From positions 1 through 64,000 of the forward strand of contig NZ_JAVJSX010000007.1 in assembly GCF_040219215.1 (NCBI RefSeq): 64,000 nucleotides of DNA, read 5' to 3'. Positions 1 through 9,571 of this stretch are shown here, in pieces (within the stretch, counting starts at the first letter, position 1; the number at the start of each line of letters is the position of its first letter). The position numbers were made by a program, and so were the translations under genes. Under the pieces are notes generated by a model. That model did not search any database and had not been told where the DNA came from. It saw only the letters and a list, made by a program, of their open reading frames with translations. This stretch comes from Thalassobaculum_A sp040219215. Its GTDB lineage: Bacteria; Pseudomonadota; Alphaproteobacteria; Thalassobaculales; Thalassobaculaceae.

Positions 1-1
1 C

Positions 2-3000
2 GGCGGTGCCGGCGACACGGTGGTCGGCGGCGACGGCGACGACACCCTGTACCTGGGCTCGCCGGAGGACCTCGACGGGGTCGACTTCGACGGCATCGAG
101 CACCTGGTGATCGACGGCGTCACGGCGCCGGCGGCCGGCACCAACCTGCTGATCAACGGCGGCTTCGAGAGCACCGGCCCGCTGAATACCAACAGCGTGT
201 GGACGAGGTTCCAGTCGATCGAGGGCTGGACCGCCGAGGATCCCGACCCGAACCTGCCGGGCACCCCGCCGATCGAGATCCAGCACGGCCGGATCAACGG
301 CGCGCCGGTGTCTCCGGACGGCTGGTCGCCGAGCAACAACGTCATCGAACTCGACTCCGGCCCGGAGGAAGGCGGCCAGGCCGTCGGTCACAACAACGCC
401 GTGGTGTCCCAGACCTTCACGGTCTTTGAGGGTGGTACCCACGCGCTGTCGTTCGACTTCACGGCGCGCCAGTACGGAAGCCTGACGAGCGAGACCAGCG
501 GCTTCTCGATCCAGATCGATGGCGAAACGGTCTACAGCAACCTCGGCCCGCAGTTCGGGTGGACCAGCGACTGGCTGAATCTGGACCTCGGCGTCGGCAG
601 CCACACCATCTCGTTCACCGGCGAAGGAATTGCCGACCGCCACGGTGCGCTGATCGACAACGTCGAACTGGTTCTGGGCGACGCGCCGGTCCGCACGTTG
701 CTGACGGATCTGGTGTTCGGCGGACCGACCAACCATGCCGATACCATCACCGGCACGAGCGGCGACGATGTGATCGACGCGCTGAACGGGGCGGACCTGG
801 TCTACGGCGGCGACGGCAACGACACGCTGTACGGCGGCAACGGCGACGACTCCCTGCTCGGCGAGGACGGCGGCGACCTGTTGGTCGGTGGTAACGGCGA
901 CGATCTGATCATCGGCTCCACCGGTGCCGACACGCTGGTCGGCGACCATGGCAACGATCGTCTCGACGGCGGCAGCGGAAACGACGTTCTGTCGGGCAGC
1001 ACGGGGGATGACGCCCTGTCCGGTGGCGCCGGGGACGATACGTTGTACGGCGGCGACGGCGTGGACTCGCTGTATGGCGGTGCCGGCAACGATGTAATCT
1101 ACGGCGGCGACAACGACCGCGTGGTCGACGGCGGCGACGGTCAGGACACCCTGTACCTCGACTCGGCCGACGATCTCGACGGCATGGATGTATCCGGCAT
1201 CGAAACGTTGGTCATCGCTGGCGTGACCGCTCCGGCGGCCGGGGCCAACCTGCTGATCAACAGCGATTTCGAGAACGTGTCCGGCTTCAACCACGGCAGC
1301 TGGGGCACCTTCAGCCAGATCCCGGGTTGGGTCGCCGAGGATCTCGATCCGAACGCGCCGGGGACCGCACCGCTGGAGATCCAGGTCGGCACCCAGAGCG
1401 GCGCACCGACCCGGCCGGCCGGCTGGGCGACCGACAACCAGGTGCTCGAACTCGACAGCCACGGCGAGAACGGCGGGGTCGGCGGCCACACCAACGTCAA
1501 GGCGACCCAGACCTTCACGGTCTTCCAGGCCGGCACCCACGCCCTGTCCTTCGACTTCGCGGCGCGGCTGTACCAGGGCCAGACCGCAGCGACCAGCCAG
1601 TTCTCGATCCAGATCGACGGCCAGACGGTCTACAGCCAGACCGACGCGCCGAACGCCTGGCAGAGCGACTGGTTCACCGTCGAGCTCGGCGTCGGCAGCC
1701 ACACCCTGTCGTTCATCGGCGGCGACGCCGACGGCACCTCGGACTCCTACGGCGCGCTGATCGACAATATCGAGCTGGTGCTTGGCACCGAGCCCGCCCG
1801 CACCCTGCTGCCGGCGCTTGCCGTCACCGGGACCGCCGGCAACGACACCATGATCGGCACCGACGGCGACGACACGCTGGTGGCGCTCGCCGGCAACGAC
1901 GTGGTGTCCGGCGGCGATGGCAACGATGTGCTCTCGGGCGGCGATGGCAACGACCTGCTGGTCGGCGGTGCCGGTGCCGACACCATCCTCGGCGGCAACG
2001 GCATCGATACCATCATCGGCACGGCGGCCGACCTGAACGGCGACTCGATCTACGACCTCGGCGCCGGCGACGTGCTGATGGTGTCCGGTGTCTCGGCCGC
2101 GGTGGCGACCATCACGGTGGCGGCGACCGCCGGAAACACCACGATCTCCATCGACGTCGATGGCGACGGGACGGTCGATACCGTGTTCACGGTCAACGGA
2201 ACCTATGTCGGGGCGGCCCTGCAGGATGATGGGGCCGGTGGCGTCACCGTGCTGCTGGCCACCCCGCAGAGCAACATCGCGACCGCCGGCAACGACATCT
2301 TTATCGGAAACCAGTGGTCCGAAACCTTCCCCAATCTGGCCGGCGGCGAAGACCTCGCATTCGGCAACCAGGGCTCCGATACGATCAGCGGCGGCGACGG
2401 CAACGACACGCTGTACGGCGGCGCGGGCTCGGATCATCTGTTCGGCGGGGCCGGCAACGATCTGCTCGATGGCGGGACCAACAACGATACGCTGTACGGC
2501 GGGGCGGGCGATGACGTGCTCTACGGCGGCGGCGGCGACGCCCTCGCTGGGGGCGGCAACCGTGACGCGCTATTCGGCGAGGACGGCGATGACACGCTGT
2601 ACGGCGGGGTCGGTAACGACTTCCTCTACGGCGGACAGGGCGCAGACACGCTCTCCGGCGGGGCCGGAAACGACAGGCTCAGCGGCGGGGCAGGAAACGA
2701 CCTGCTCATTGGTGGGGCTGGCATCGACAGGCTCAGCGGCGGAGCAGGAGACGATACGATCTGGGGGGATGCGCTTGACAGTGTCCCCGACGGCGGACTC
2801 GACAGCGCGCTCGTAGGCGGTGACGGCAATGACGTCCTGGTCGTCGCCCAGGGTACCGACCTCAACACCCTGTCGCACAGCGGCTTTGAGACGGCATGGT
2901 TCGTCGATGGCAGCGGCACGGTGGTGGAGGTTCGCGATCTGACGGCCCCGCCGGCGCCGACCGGTCCGGTCGTCGCCTTCATCCATCCCGACGGCGTCGT

Positions 3001-4096
3001 GCAGTCGATTCAGTTCGAAGCCGGCATCCCGATGGCGACGGTCGACGTTGCTGGCCTTGCATCGACCTGGCAGTCGGCAGGTGCCGCCGACTTCGACGGC
3101 GACGGCATTGATGACGTGCTGCTCCGCAACGGCGATACCGGGTCGATCGCGATCTGGAGCTTCGACGATACCGGCATCGACATGGGTATCCTGCAGAGCA
3201 TCAGCACCGATTGGCAGGTCGGCGCCCTGGCCGATTTCGATGGCAACGGCAAGGCCGACATCCTGTGGAGCAACTCTGGCCTGAACGCAGTGGCCGTGTG
3301 GACCGATGCGTTCGGACGCGGGCCGGTCAACTTCTTCGGTGAGTCCGGCTGGGAGATTGCCGAAACCGCCAATTTCGACGGCATCGGCGGCGACGACCTG
3401 CTGCTGCGGAACTCGAGCACCGGCGCGGTCTCGCTCTGGAACTTCGATGCGACCGGAACCCCGGCCAAGGGCGTTGCGCAGGGTGTCGACACCAGTTGGC
3501 AGATCGAGAAGCTGGGCGACTTCGACGGCGATGGCGGCACGGACATCCTGTGGCGCAACGACACCACCGGCCAAGTATCAGTGTGGACCAACAACGGTCT
3601 TGGCGGATCCACGCTCGGCGATGTCCACGACCTCGACTCGATCTGGACCGTGGCCGGCGTGGCCGATGTCGGCGGCGACGGCAAGGACGATCTGATCCTG
3701 CGCAACGCCCAGGACGGCCAAGTCACGGTCTGGGAGATGGACGGCGGCGCAGTCACCAACCGCGGCCAGACATTCGGCGATATCTCGGCCGATTGGAGCA
3801 TCGCGGCGGTCCACGACTTCGACGGCGATGGCAAGTCCGACATCCTGTGGCGCAACAGCGTGACCAACACCGCGTCGGTCTGGGAGATGAACGGCGCGGA
3901 CAGCGAGGTCCGGTACGACTTCGGCCTCGATGCCGACTGGGAGATCATCCGGATCGGCAAGCTGAACGGCGACGCCACCGACGACATCCTGCTGCGCAGC
4001 TCCGACGGCCGGTTCGCGACCATGGCGATGGTCGACGGCGGACCCCCGGAGATCACGCTGGTCGGCTCGCTGGATCCGGACTGGACCACGCTCTGA
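2..4096 (+). CDS. RTX calcium-binding surface protein with DUF642-like domains and FG-GAP/VCBS propeller (5' partial)
   Basis: The reading frame is open from base 2, so the N-terminus lies outside the window; about 1,364 codons are present. Visible order: an RTX remnant, a jelly-roll domain beginning NLLINGGFES (about nt 137-690, DUF642/carbohydrate-binding-like), RTX nonapeptides of the GGxGxDxLY type (about nt 735-1140), a second copy of the jelly-roll (about nt 1249-1790), more RTX with a beta-rich insert (about nt 2025-2260), then seven propeller units of about 45 residues (nt 3050-4090) carrying FDGDGxxDILWRN motifs. RTX repeats bind Ca2+ outside the cell and usually mark type I secretion substrates. 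The two jelly-rolls suggest glycan binding (inference). The C-terminus ends in DWTTL, resembling its two paralogues at 10.7-18 kb. No secretion genes lie in the window. Confidence 0.85.
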   Translation, partial: GGAGDTVVGGDGDDTLYLGSPEDLDGVDFDGIEHLVIDGVTAPAAGTNLLINGGFESTGPLNTNSVWTRFQSIEGWTAEDPDPNLPGTPPIEIQHGRINGAPVSPDGWSPSNNVIELDSGPEEGGQAVGHNNAVVSQTFTVFEGGTHALSFDFTARQYGSLTSETSGFSIQIDGETVYSNLGPQFGWTSDWLNLDLGVGSHTISFTGEGIADRHGALIDNVELVLGDAPVRTLLTDLVFGGPTNHADTITGTSGDDVIDALNGADLVYGGDGNDTLYGGNGDDSLLGEDGGDLLVGGNGDDLIIGSTGADTLVGDHGNDRLDGGSGNDVLSGSTGDDALSGGAGDDTLYGGDGVDSLYGGAGNDVIYGGDNDRVVDGGDGQDTLYLDSADDLDGMDVSGIETLVIAGVTAPAAGANLLINSDFENVSGFNHGSWGTFSQIPGWVAEDLDPNAPGTAPLEIQVGTQSGAPTRPAGWATDNQVLELDSHGENGGVGGHTNVKATQTFTVFQAGTHALSFDFAARLYQGQTAATSQFSIQIDGQTVYSQTDAPNAWQSDWFTVELGVGSHTLSFIGGDADGTSDSYGALIDNIELVLGTEPARTLLPALAVTGTAGNDTMIGTDGDDTLVALAGNDVVSGGDGNDVLSGGDGNDLLVGGAGADTILGGNGIDTIIGTAADLNGDSIYDLGAGDVLMVSGVSAAVATITVAATAGNTTISIDVDGDGTVDTVFTVNGTYVGAALQDDGAGGVTVLLATPQSNIATAGNDIFIGNQWSETFPNLAGGEDLAFGNQGSDTISGGDGNDTLYGGAGSDHLFGGAGNDLLDGGTNNDTLYGGAGDDVLYGGGGDALAGGGNRDALFGEDGDDTLYGGVGNDFLYGGQGADTLSGGAGNDRLSGGAGNDLLIGGAGIDRLSGGAGDDTIWGDALDSVPDGGLDSALVGGDGNDVLVVAQGTDLNTLSHSGFETAWFVDGSGTVVEVRDLTAPPAPTGPVVAFIHPDGVVQSIQFEAGIPMATVDVAGLASTWQSAGAADFDGDGIDDVLLRNGDTGSIAIWSFDDTGIDMGILQSISTDWQVGALADFDGNGKADILWSNSGLNAVAVWTDAFGRGPVNFFGESGWEIAETANFDGIGGDDLLLRNSSTGAVSLWNFDATGTPAKGVAQGVDTSWQIEKLGDFDGDGGTDILWRNDTTGQVSVWTNNGLGGSTLGDVHDLDSIWTVAGVADVGGDGKDDLILRNAQDGQVTVWEMDGGAVTNRGQTFGDISADWSIAAVHDFDGDGKSDILWRNSVTNTASVWEMNGADSEVRYDFGLDADWEIIRIGKLNGDATDDILLRSSDGRFATMAMVDGGPPEITLVGSLDPDWTTL

Positions 4097-4151
4097 CGGT
4101 CGATGACACTGCCGGCAGCGGATCGGCATCGACGACGAGCCCGGAGCCTGA

Positions 4152-5450
4152 ATGCGAACGTATTGGTGGTCCAGCCCCGGCTGGGTGACGCTGCTGCTGA
4201 TGGTCCCCATCGGCCTGTCGGTCGCCGCCATGCCGAAGCGCGTGTATCTCGACTTCGACCAGACGCGGCAGTTCCTTTCGGGCAACCAGCTTCTGGTGCT
4301 TCTGGCGGCCCTGCTGGCCTTTTCCGCTGGGTGCGGAGTCGTCGGATACGTCTCGCGCGGCGCCCGGTTGCAACGGAAGACCGGCGGCCCATCCAGCCGG
4401 ATCCTGCATTCACACTACCGGCGCGTCATGCTGGCGATTGGCCTGATCGCGTTCGCCGGGAACATTGCCGTGGTCCTGCCGATCCTGGCCAATCCCGGGC
4501 TGGTTTGGGCGTTTCTAAGCGGCAAGGCGGCAATCTTCTCGCTGCTGAAGGAGCAGACCCTGCAGGTTCCGGGGCTGACATCGGTCAGCAACCTGGCCGC
4601 CCTGTTCGCAACGCTGTACGCGCTGAAGGACAAGATCGCCGACCGTCCCCTGGACAAGTTCGATCACATCTTCGCCGGTACGGTGTTCTTTGCCGTGATT
4701 CTGCGCGCGGTCTTCAACTCCGAGCGGCTGGCGATCATCGAGGTTGTCCTGCCGATCGGCATTGTCTGGTTCGGGACGGTCGGCAGCCGCTGGCGCTTCT
4801 CGTTCGCCATGGCCCCGGTCCTCGGGATCGCCGGCATCATCGGCCTCTTCGCCGTGACCGAGTATTTTCGATCATGGACCGTCTATAAATACTACTACAC
4901 CGACTACACCGATTTCATTCTTTCGCGTATTTGGGGATATTATCTGACCGCCCTGAACAACGGGGCCGGACTGGTCGAGCTCTATCCGGCGACCTTTGAC
5001 GGCACCTACACCATGAACTGGTTCTACCGGTTCCCGCTGTTCCCGTGGGTCAAGGCGGAAGAATCGGCTTTCTGGGACTATGCCTTCCAGTTCGCCAGCG
5101 CCGAGTTCAACAACACCTCAGGTGTCTTCGCTCCGATCCAAGACTGGGGAGTCATTCTGGGCGTTACCCTGTGGTTCTTTCTCGGCGTTCTCAGCGGGCG
5201 CATCTACGACGGATACAAGCAGGGAAAATTCCAGTACATGATCATCCATCCAACCTGGATGATTGGTGTTTACGAGATTCTTCGATTGTTTTACTGGGGA
5301 TCGTCCAAGTATTTCCCAACCATGATCTGCACGATCGCCATCATCATGTTCATGGTCCGGCATCGAGCGGTCGCAACCGCGCCGATCATGCGCGGCGGTG
5401 TCCACCCGCTGGCGCCGGTCGCCGCCCGCGGAGACCGATCCCGCCCGTAA
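4152..5450 (+). CDS. Polytopic membrane protein, probable polysaccharide (Wzy-like) polymerase
   Basis: This 432-residue, strongly hydrophobic protein has about ten predicted membrane spans, starting with WVTLLLMVPIGLSVAAM. A long hydrophilic segment around residues 240-330 contains YYYTDYTDFI and WFYRFPLFPWV, as expected for the large periplasmic loop of O-antigen/oligosaccharide-unit polymerases. Such enzymes join lipid-linked repeat units in the periplasm. The assignment rests on topology and on flippase, glycosyltransferase and Wzc/Wza genes nearby, because Wzy proteins have little sequence conservation. The ATG start is preceded by a weak GGAG 8 bases upstream. It follows the RTX gene by 55 bases and converges with the epimerase gene. 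A generic membrane protein of unknown function remains possible. Confidence 0.6.
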   Translation: MRTYWWSSPGWVTLLLMVPIGLSVAAMPKRVYLDFDQTRQFLSGNQLLVLLAALLAFSAGCGVVGYVSRGARLQRKTGGPSSRILHSHYRRVMLAIGLIAFAGNIAVVLPILANPGLVWAFLSGKAAIFSLLKEQTLQVPGLTSVSNLAALFATLYALKDKIADRPLDKFDHIFAGTVFFAVILRAVFNSERLAIIEVVLPIGIVWFGTVGSRWRFSFAMAPVLGIAGIIGLFAVTEYFRSWTVYKYYYTDYTDFILSRIWGYYLTALNNGAGLVELYPATFDGTYTMNWFYRFPLFPWVKAEESAFWDYAFQFASAEFNNTSGVFAPIQDWGVILGVTLWFFLGVLSGRIYDGYKQGKFQYMIIHPTWMIGVYEILRLFYWGSSKYFPTMICTIAIIMFMVRHRAVATAPIMRGGVHPLAPVAARGDRSRP

Positions 5451-5455
5451 GCGGC

Positions 5456-6421
5456 TCACCCGTCGTCGAGCGAGGCGAGCCAGCTCCGGATGCCGGACGC
5501 AAGGTCGGTCTCGAACCGGTATCCGTCGGCTGTCAGACGGTCCGGGCGGACATCGGTGCTGATCAGCAGCTTGCGGACCCGGTCGCGGTCAACGCCGGTG
5601 CGCAGTCCAAAGCGCGCCAGAACCTCGAACCCCCACGCCGCCGCCATCACCGCCCCGGTCGGGACCGTCCACCTTGGGGCGCGCAGGCCGGCCGCCTTCG
5701 ACAGGGTCCGGGCGATGGCTTCGATCGTGTGGGGCTCGGGATAGGCGAAATTCGCGTGGTAGACCCGGTCGTCCCGTGCGACCGCGAAGCCGATCGCCCG
5801 GACCAGTTCGCCCACATACCCGCAGCCCTTGATCGTGTCCCGGCGCCCGGGAAACACGAAGGCTCCGCGCCGCATCTGGCGCAGCAGCCGATCGAAATTG
5901 CCGTTCTCGCCACGGCCGAACACCACGCCCGAACGCAGCACCGCAAGCCGCCGGCTTTCGGGATCGACGTCGGCCCACTGCTCATGGATCGCTTCGGCCA
6001 GCGCCTTCGACCGCCCATAGGCCGACACAGGCCGCAGTGGGGTCGACTCCGTGCACGGCTCCTCGCGCGGTCCGTAGACCGCAATACTGCTGGTGAACAC
6101 AAGGCGTTGCACACCGCGCCGCGCAGCGTACCCGCAGGCGTTCAGCGCCCCGGCGACGTTGGTGTCGTAGTAGGCGTGGTCGGGGTGGCCGGGTGTGCGA
6201 TGGACCGCCGCGAGGTTGTAGACGACCGAGACCGCCTCGGGCACCAGCTCGTCGAACGGTGCTCGAACATCCCCATGCCGATAGTCGACGCCGTCAACCG
6301 GTCGTTCCGGTTTCGCAATATCAAGGCAGATCAGAGGCCGGACCCCGCGCGCCGCAAGGTCGGCCAGGAGATGGCTCCCGATGAAGCCGGCGCCGCCGAG
6401 CACCAGGGCGCCAGCACTCAT
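5456..6421 (-). CDS. NAD-dependent nucleotide-sugar epimerase/dehydratase (extended SDR)
   Basis: The 321-residue protein is an extended short-chain dehydrogenase. It has the nucleotide-binding motif GGAGFIGSH at residues 9-17, the acidic D34 region, FTSSIAVYG with the catalytic Ser, and YGRSK giving the YxxxK pair. Length and motifs fit the UDP-glucose 4-epimerase/GDP-sugar dehydratase group, cytosolic enzymes that remodel nucleotide sugars before glycosyl transfer. Exact substrate is not decidable. The ATG overlaps the stop of the upstream FkbM gene by four bases, so the two are translationally coupled and form an operon read leftward from about 7.2 kb. Confidence 0.85.
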   Translation of the reverse strand: MSAGALVLGGAGFIGSHLLADLAARGVRPLICLDIAKPERPVDGVDYRHGDVRAPFDELVPEAVSVVYNLAAVHRTPGHPDHAYYDTNVAGALNACGYAARRGVQRLVFTSSIAVYGPREEPCTESTPLRPVSAYGRSKALAEAIHEQWADVDPESRRLAVLRSGVVFGRGENGNFDRLLRQMRRGAFVFPGRRDTIKGCGYVGELVRAIGFAVARDDRVYHANFAYPEPHTIEAIARTLSKAAGLRAPRWTVPTGAVMAAAWGFEVLARFGLRTGVDRDRVRKLLISTDVRPDRLTADGYRFETDLASGIRSWLASLDDG

Positions 6422-7200
6422 GTGCCGGCCGGCCGCGGTATCAGAACGAGGTCGGCGTCTTCCCGCGGGATCCCGCCCGGCAACGGCCGCGAGGCGTGCC
6501 GGTCGGAATCGAAGACGTCGTAGCGGAGATCGTCAAAATAGGCCTGCAATGCCCCGACATCGGCGCCAAGCGACGGATGGGTGTCGAGAAGCACGATCGG
6601 GCGATGCCGTTCCAGCGTGGCCCGCGCGCCCGCCAGGACTGCCGCCTCGGCGCCCTCGACATCGATCTTGATCATGTCGACCCGGTCGAGGTCCAGGCTG
6701 TCGAGGCGCGCCACCGGCACGGTCGCGGGGGTTTCTCCACGTTTCTCGAGACCCGACACCAGCGAGTGCCAGCCGCTGACCGACGAGCGATAGAGCGTCG
6801 CTTCGCCGTCGCTGTCCGACAACGCCAGGCCGTGAACCGTGATCGTACCGAAGCCGTTGAGCGCCACATTCGCGCGGATGCCGTCAACATCGTCCGGATC
6901 GGGCTCAAACGCGTGGACACGCCCGGTCGGGCCGACGATACGGGCGGCGATCAGCGCGAAGTCGCCCTGGCTGGATCCCACGTCGACGAACACCGAACCG
7001 GCAGTCAGACGCCGCTCGATCTCGGCCGTCTTGCGCAACTCGTAAAGCCCGAGCGCCCGCAACAGGGTCATGTGGGACTCGCCGATGTCGATCAGCATGT
7101 CGACGCCGTTCGACCGGAACCGCCGACGCCGACCGCCCAGGATCACTCGGGCCACCGGAAACAGGGCGGTGATCAGACCGGCTTTGAGAGTCGAAAGCAT
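6418..7200 (-). CDS. FkbM family SAM-dependent methyltransferase
   Basis: The 260-residue protein carries SAM-binding motif I in VFVDVGSSQGDFALIA, motif II in HAFEPDP, and the FkbM hallmark MIKIDVEGAE. FkbM-type enzymes O-methylate sugars or polyketides. Next to glycosyltransferases and an epimerase, methylation of an exopolysaccharide sugar is the natural reading (inference). It is the first gene of a two-gene leftward operon with the epimerase (four-base overlap) and starts at ATG, back to back with the flippase gene across a 110-base divergent region. Confidence 0.85.
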   Translation of the reverse strand: MLSTLKAGLITALFPVARVILGGRRRRFRSNGVDMLIDIGESHMTLLRALGLYELRKTAEIERRLTAGSVFVDVGSSQGDFALIAARIVGPTGRVHAFEPDPDDVDGIRANVALNGFGTITVHGLALSDSDGEATLYRSSVSGWHSLVSGLEKRGETPATVPVARLDSLDLDRVDMIKIDVEGAEAAVLAGARATLERHRPIVLLDTHPSLGADVGALQAYFDDLRYDVFDSDRHASRPLPGGIPREDADLVLIPRPAGT

Positions 7201-7310
7201 TGAAAAACCTTGCCCATCCCCGTTCCCGCCGTCTGGTATGTATACCGGAGCATCGGCCCCGGTGCTACGGTGACGGTGTTGCTTGGTGCCGGCGGACGGG
7301 CGGGTTGCGA
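7201..7310. promoter_or_regulatory. Divergent intergenic region between methyltransferase and flippase operons
   Basis: This 110-base gap separates the leftward FkbM start from the preferred rightward flippase start. Both operons should start transcription here, but no clear -35/-10 pair was recognised. An upstream extension of the flippase frame (to 7200) would remove this gap. I disfavour that because the extra 37 residues are Arg/Cys-rich and unlike a flippase N-terminus. Confidence 0.35.
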
Positions 7311-8660
7311 ATGCTGAACGACATGGTTGTCGTGACCGGCATGAAGGTCGCGGGAACGCTTCTCTGGCTGATTTACACCGTGCTCCTTGCCAGGTTGCTG
7401 CCGCCGGACGACTACGGGCTGGTGATGTACGCGATCACCGTCCTGTCGATTGCCGGGCCGTTGACCTGTTTCGGGCTGAACAGCGCGATGCTGCGCCATG
7501 GCTCGGTCTACTGGCACCAGGATCGCCCGCACGCCCTCAAGGCCCTGCTTGCCGAGGCGCGCCGCGTCATCGTCATGGCGGCGCTGATCGGCGTGCTGGT
7601 AGTCGTTGTGGTGTTCCAGGTCGCCCTCGGCATCGGCGACGGGATCGGGTGGCCGACCGTCGCGATTGTCGCGATCGGGATGCCGCTGTATGGCGCCATG
7701 GACCTGCACCGCGAAACGCTCCGGGCGCTCGACCGGGTTATTGCCGGCTTTCTCGGATTCAACATCCTGCGTTCGCTGATCCCGGGCGCGGTGGCCGCGG
7801 CCCTGGCCGTCGTCGGCTGGCTTTCGGTCGACACCGCCCTCGCCGGGTTCGTCGGCGGGCTGGTCGTCATCGCCACCCTGGATGCCCGCCGGATCGCCTC
7901 CATCATGGACGCTCGTCGGTCCGCATCGGCGGTCGACCGGAGCGATCGATCGGACTGGTACCGGATCGCCCGGCCGATGGTCCTCGCCGAGGCATTGGTG
8001 TACTGGACCGCCCGTGGCGACATCCTGATTGTCGGCGCGATGATCGACCTGAAGGCAGCCGCAATCTACCTGACGGCGCAGCGCCTTGCGGTGCTGGTGA
8101 CCTTCGTCGTGGACGCGGTGCGGTTGACCCTGGAGCCGATGATCGCCCGGCGGTTCGCCGACCGCGACCAGGCCGGAATGCAGGATCTGCTGGCCCGGGG
8201 AAGCCTCGCCTCGCTGGTGAGCGGATTGCCGATCGGGTTCGCCATCATCGCCGGCGGTTGGCTGCTGCTCGGCCTGTATGGCCCGGAATTCCAGCAGGGC
8301 TGGGCGGTTCTGGCGATCTTGACCGCCGGGCAGATGTCGACCGTGCTTGCCGGGCCGGTCAGCGCGGTGCTGCGGATGACCGGCCTGGAGCGGCCGTTGA
8401 CCGCGATCCTGATCGCCGGCGCCGTCGGGCAGTCGGTGGCGGTCCCGGTCGGCATCCTCGCCGGCGGGCTGGAAGGCGCCGCGGCGGCTGCCGCCCTTGT
8501 CACCGTCGCCAGCAACTTTGCCTATCTGGCCATCGTCCGGCGCAGGCTGGGGCTGCGCAGCGGCCCGGGCAGCGGCATGTTCGAGCCGGCGCTGATCCGT
8601 TCCACCTTGGACGCCGTGACCGAGCGAGCCCGCACGCTGCTGGCCGGTACCGGCCGATGA
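7311..8660 (+). CDS. Polysaccharide flippase, Wzx/MATE-like (oligosaccharide flippase family)
   Basis: The protein (449 residues from this start) is almost entirely membrane spanning, with about 12-14 helices, and opens with MLNDMVVVTGMKVAGTLLW. The following VLLARLLPPDDYGLVMYA resembles the start of polysaccharide-biosynthesis/Wzx proteins. These move undecaprenyl-linked repeat units across the inner membrane. The frame is open back to 7200, but the family N-terminus aligns with ATG 7311 behind a G-rich stretch. The stop overlaps the next glycosyltransferase start (ATGA), so the two are co-translated. Confidence 0.8.
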   Translation: MLNDMVVVTGMKVAGTLLWLIYTVLLARLLPPDDYGLVMYAITVLSIAGPLTCFGLNSAMLRHGSVYWHQDRPHALKALLAEARRVIVMAALIGVLVVVVVFQVALGIGDGIGWPTVAIVAIGMPLYGAMDLHRETLRALDRVIAGFLGFNILRSLIPGAVAAALAVVGWLSVDTALAGFVGGLVVIATLDARRIASIMDARRSASAVDRSDRSDWYRIARPMVLAEALVYWTARGDILIVGAMIDLKAAAIYLTAQRLAVLVTFVVDAVRLTLEPMIARRFADRDQAGMQDLLARGSLASLVSGLPIGFAIIAGGWLLLGLYGPEFQQGWAVLAILTAGQMSTVLAGPVSAVLRMTGLERPLTAILIAGAVGQSVAVPVGILAGGLEGAAAAAALVTVASNFAYLAIVRRRLGLRSGPGSGMFEPALIRSTLDAVTERARTLLAGTGR

Positions 8661-9571
8661 CCCCCGCCGAACCCGCCGCCGGCCCGGCGCTGTCGATCGT
8701 GATTCCGTCGCTCGGACGGGTCGACGAAGTCGCGGTCCTGCTGGCATCGCTGCGCGGCCAGTGCCGGGCCGACGATGAAGTGGTCGTGGTCGACCAGAAC
8801 CCGGATCAGCGGCTGCTGCCGGTGCTGGCCGCAGCGGCCGACCTCGGGCCTCGCCACGTGCGCGCTACCGCACGCGGGGCGTCGCACGCCCGCAATGTCG
8901 GCCTGCTTCATGCGAACCGCGACCTCATCTGGTTTCCCGATGATGACGGCTGGGCGACCCCCGGCCAACTCGACGCGGTTCGGCACGCCGCGCGGGCCGA
9001 GCCGGAGGTGGACGTGTTCGGCGGGCGGTGCGTCGATGAGACCGGAGCGCCGTCCATGGGGCGTTGGCCCGAGCAGCCGGTGACCGCGACGCGGCGCAAT
9101 GTCTGGCGGGTCGGAGCCGAGGCGACGCTGTACTTCCGCCGACGGTTCTTCGAGCGTGCCGGCGGATTCCGGGAATCGATCGGAGTCGGCACCGGCGGTC
9201 GCTGGGGTGCCGGCGAGGGCCAGGACCTCCTGCTGCGCGGCCTGTCGGCGGGTTGCCGGATCGTCTACCGACCGGCCATCGTGTTCGGGCACCCCAACAA
9301 GTTCGAGACCGACTCCGCCGCCATCCTGGCCAAGGGAGCGTCCTACGCCCGGGGCGTCGGCTATGTGATGGGAGTGAACGACTACTCGCCGGTCGAGATG
9401 GCTCCGCACCTCCTGAAGCCGCTGATCGCCGTCGTCGGCTACGCGCTGATGGGCCGGATCGGCCGGGTGCGCTACTACGCCGGGCAGCTCAGCAACCGCT
9501 GGATCGGCTGGCGCGCTGGCCGGCGTGACCGAGGGCATCCAGTAGACGCCGGGCCGAGTTCCGCCAGCTGA
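8657..9571 (+). CDS. Family 2 glycosyltransferase (GT-A fold)
   Basis: The 304-residue protein starts MTPAEPAAGPALSIVIPSLG, the classic GT2 opening. It has VVVVDQNPDQ (first Asp motif), ASHARNVGL, the DDD metal/nucleotide-sugar motif in WFPDDDGWATP, and a GEGQDLLLR region matching the acceptor-side ED motif. It would add one sugar to the lipid-linked repeat unit on the cytosolic face. The frame runs open upstream, but ATG 8657 overlaps the flippase stop as ATGA and matches the family start. Its last 83 bases overlap the 3' end of the opposite-strand glycosyltransferase. Confidence 0.85.
   Translation: MTPAEPAAGPALSIVIPSLGRVDEVAVLLASLRGQCRADDEVVVVDQNPDQRLLPVLAAAADLGPRHVRATARGASHARNVGLLHANRDLIWFPDDDGWATPGQLDAVRHAARAEPEVDVFGGRCVDETGAPSMGRWPEQPVTATRRNVWRVGAEATLYFRRRFFERAGGFRESIGVGTGGRWGAGEGQDLLLRGLSAGCRIVYRPAIVFGHPNKFETDSAAILAKGASYARGVGYVMGVNDYSPVEMAPHLLKPLIAVVGYALMGRIGRVRYYAGQLSNRWIGWRAGRRDRGHPVDAGPSSAS

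Noticed and set aside
7200..7310. Longer N-terminus for the flippase (37 extra residues)
   Set aside because: The extension is Arg/Cys-rich, lacks a ribosome site and would occupy the whole divergent promoter region. The family start fits ATG 7311.
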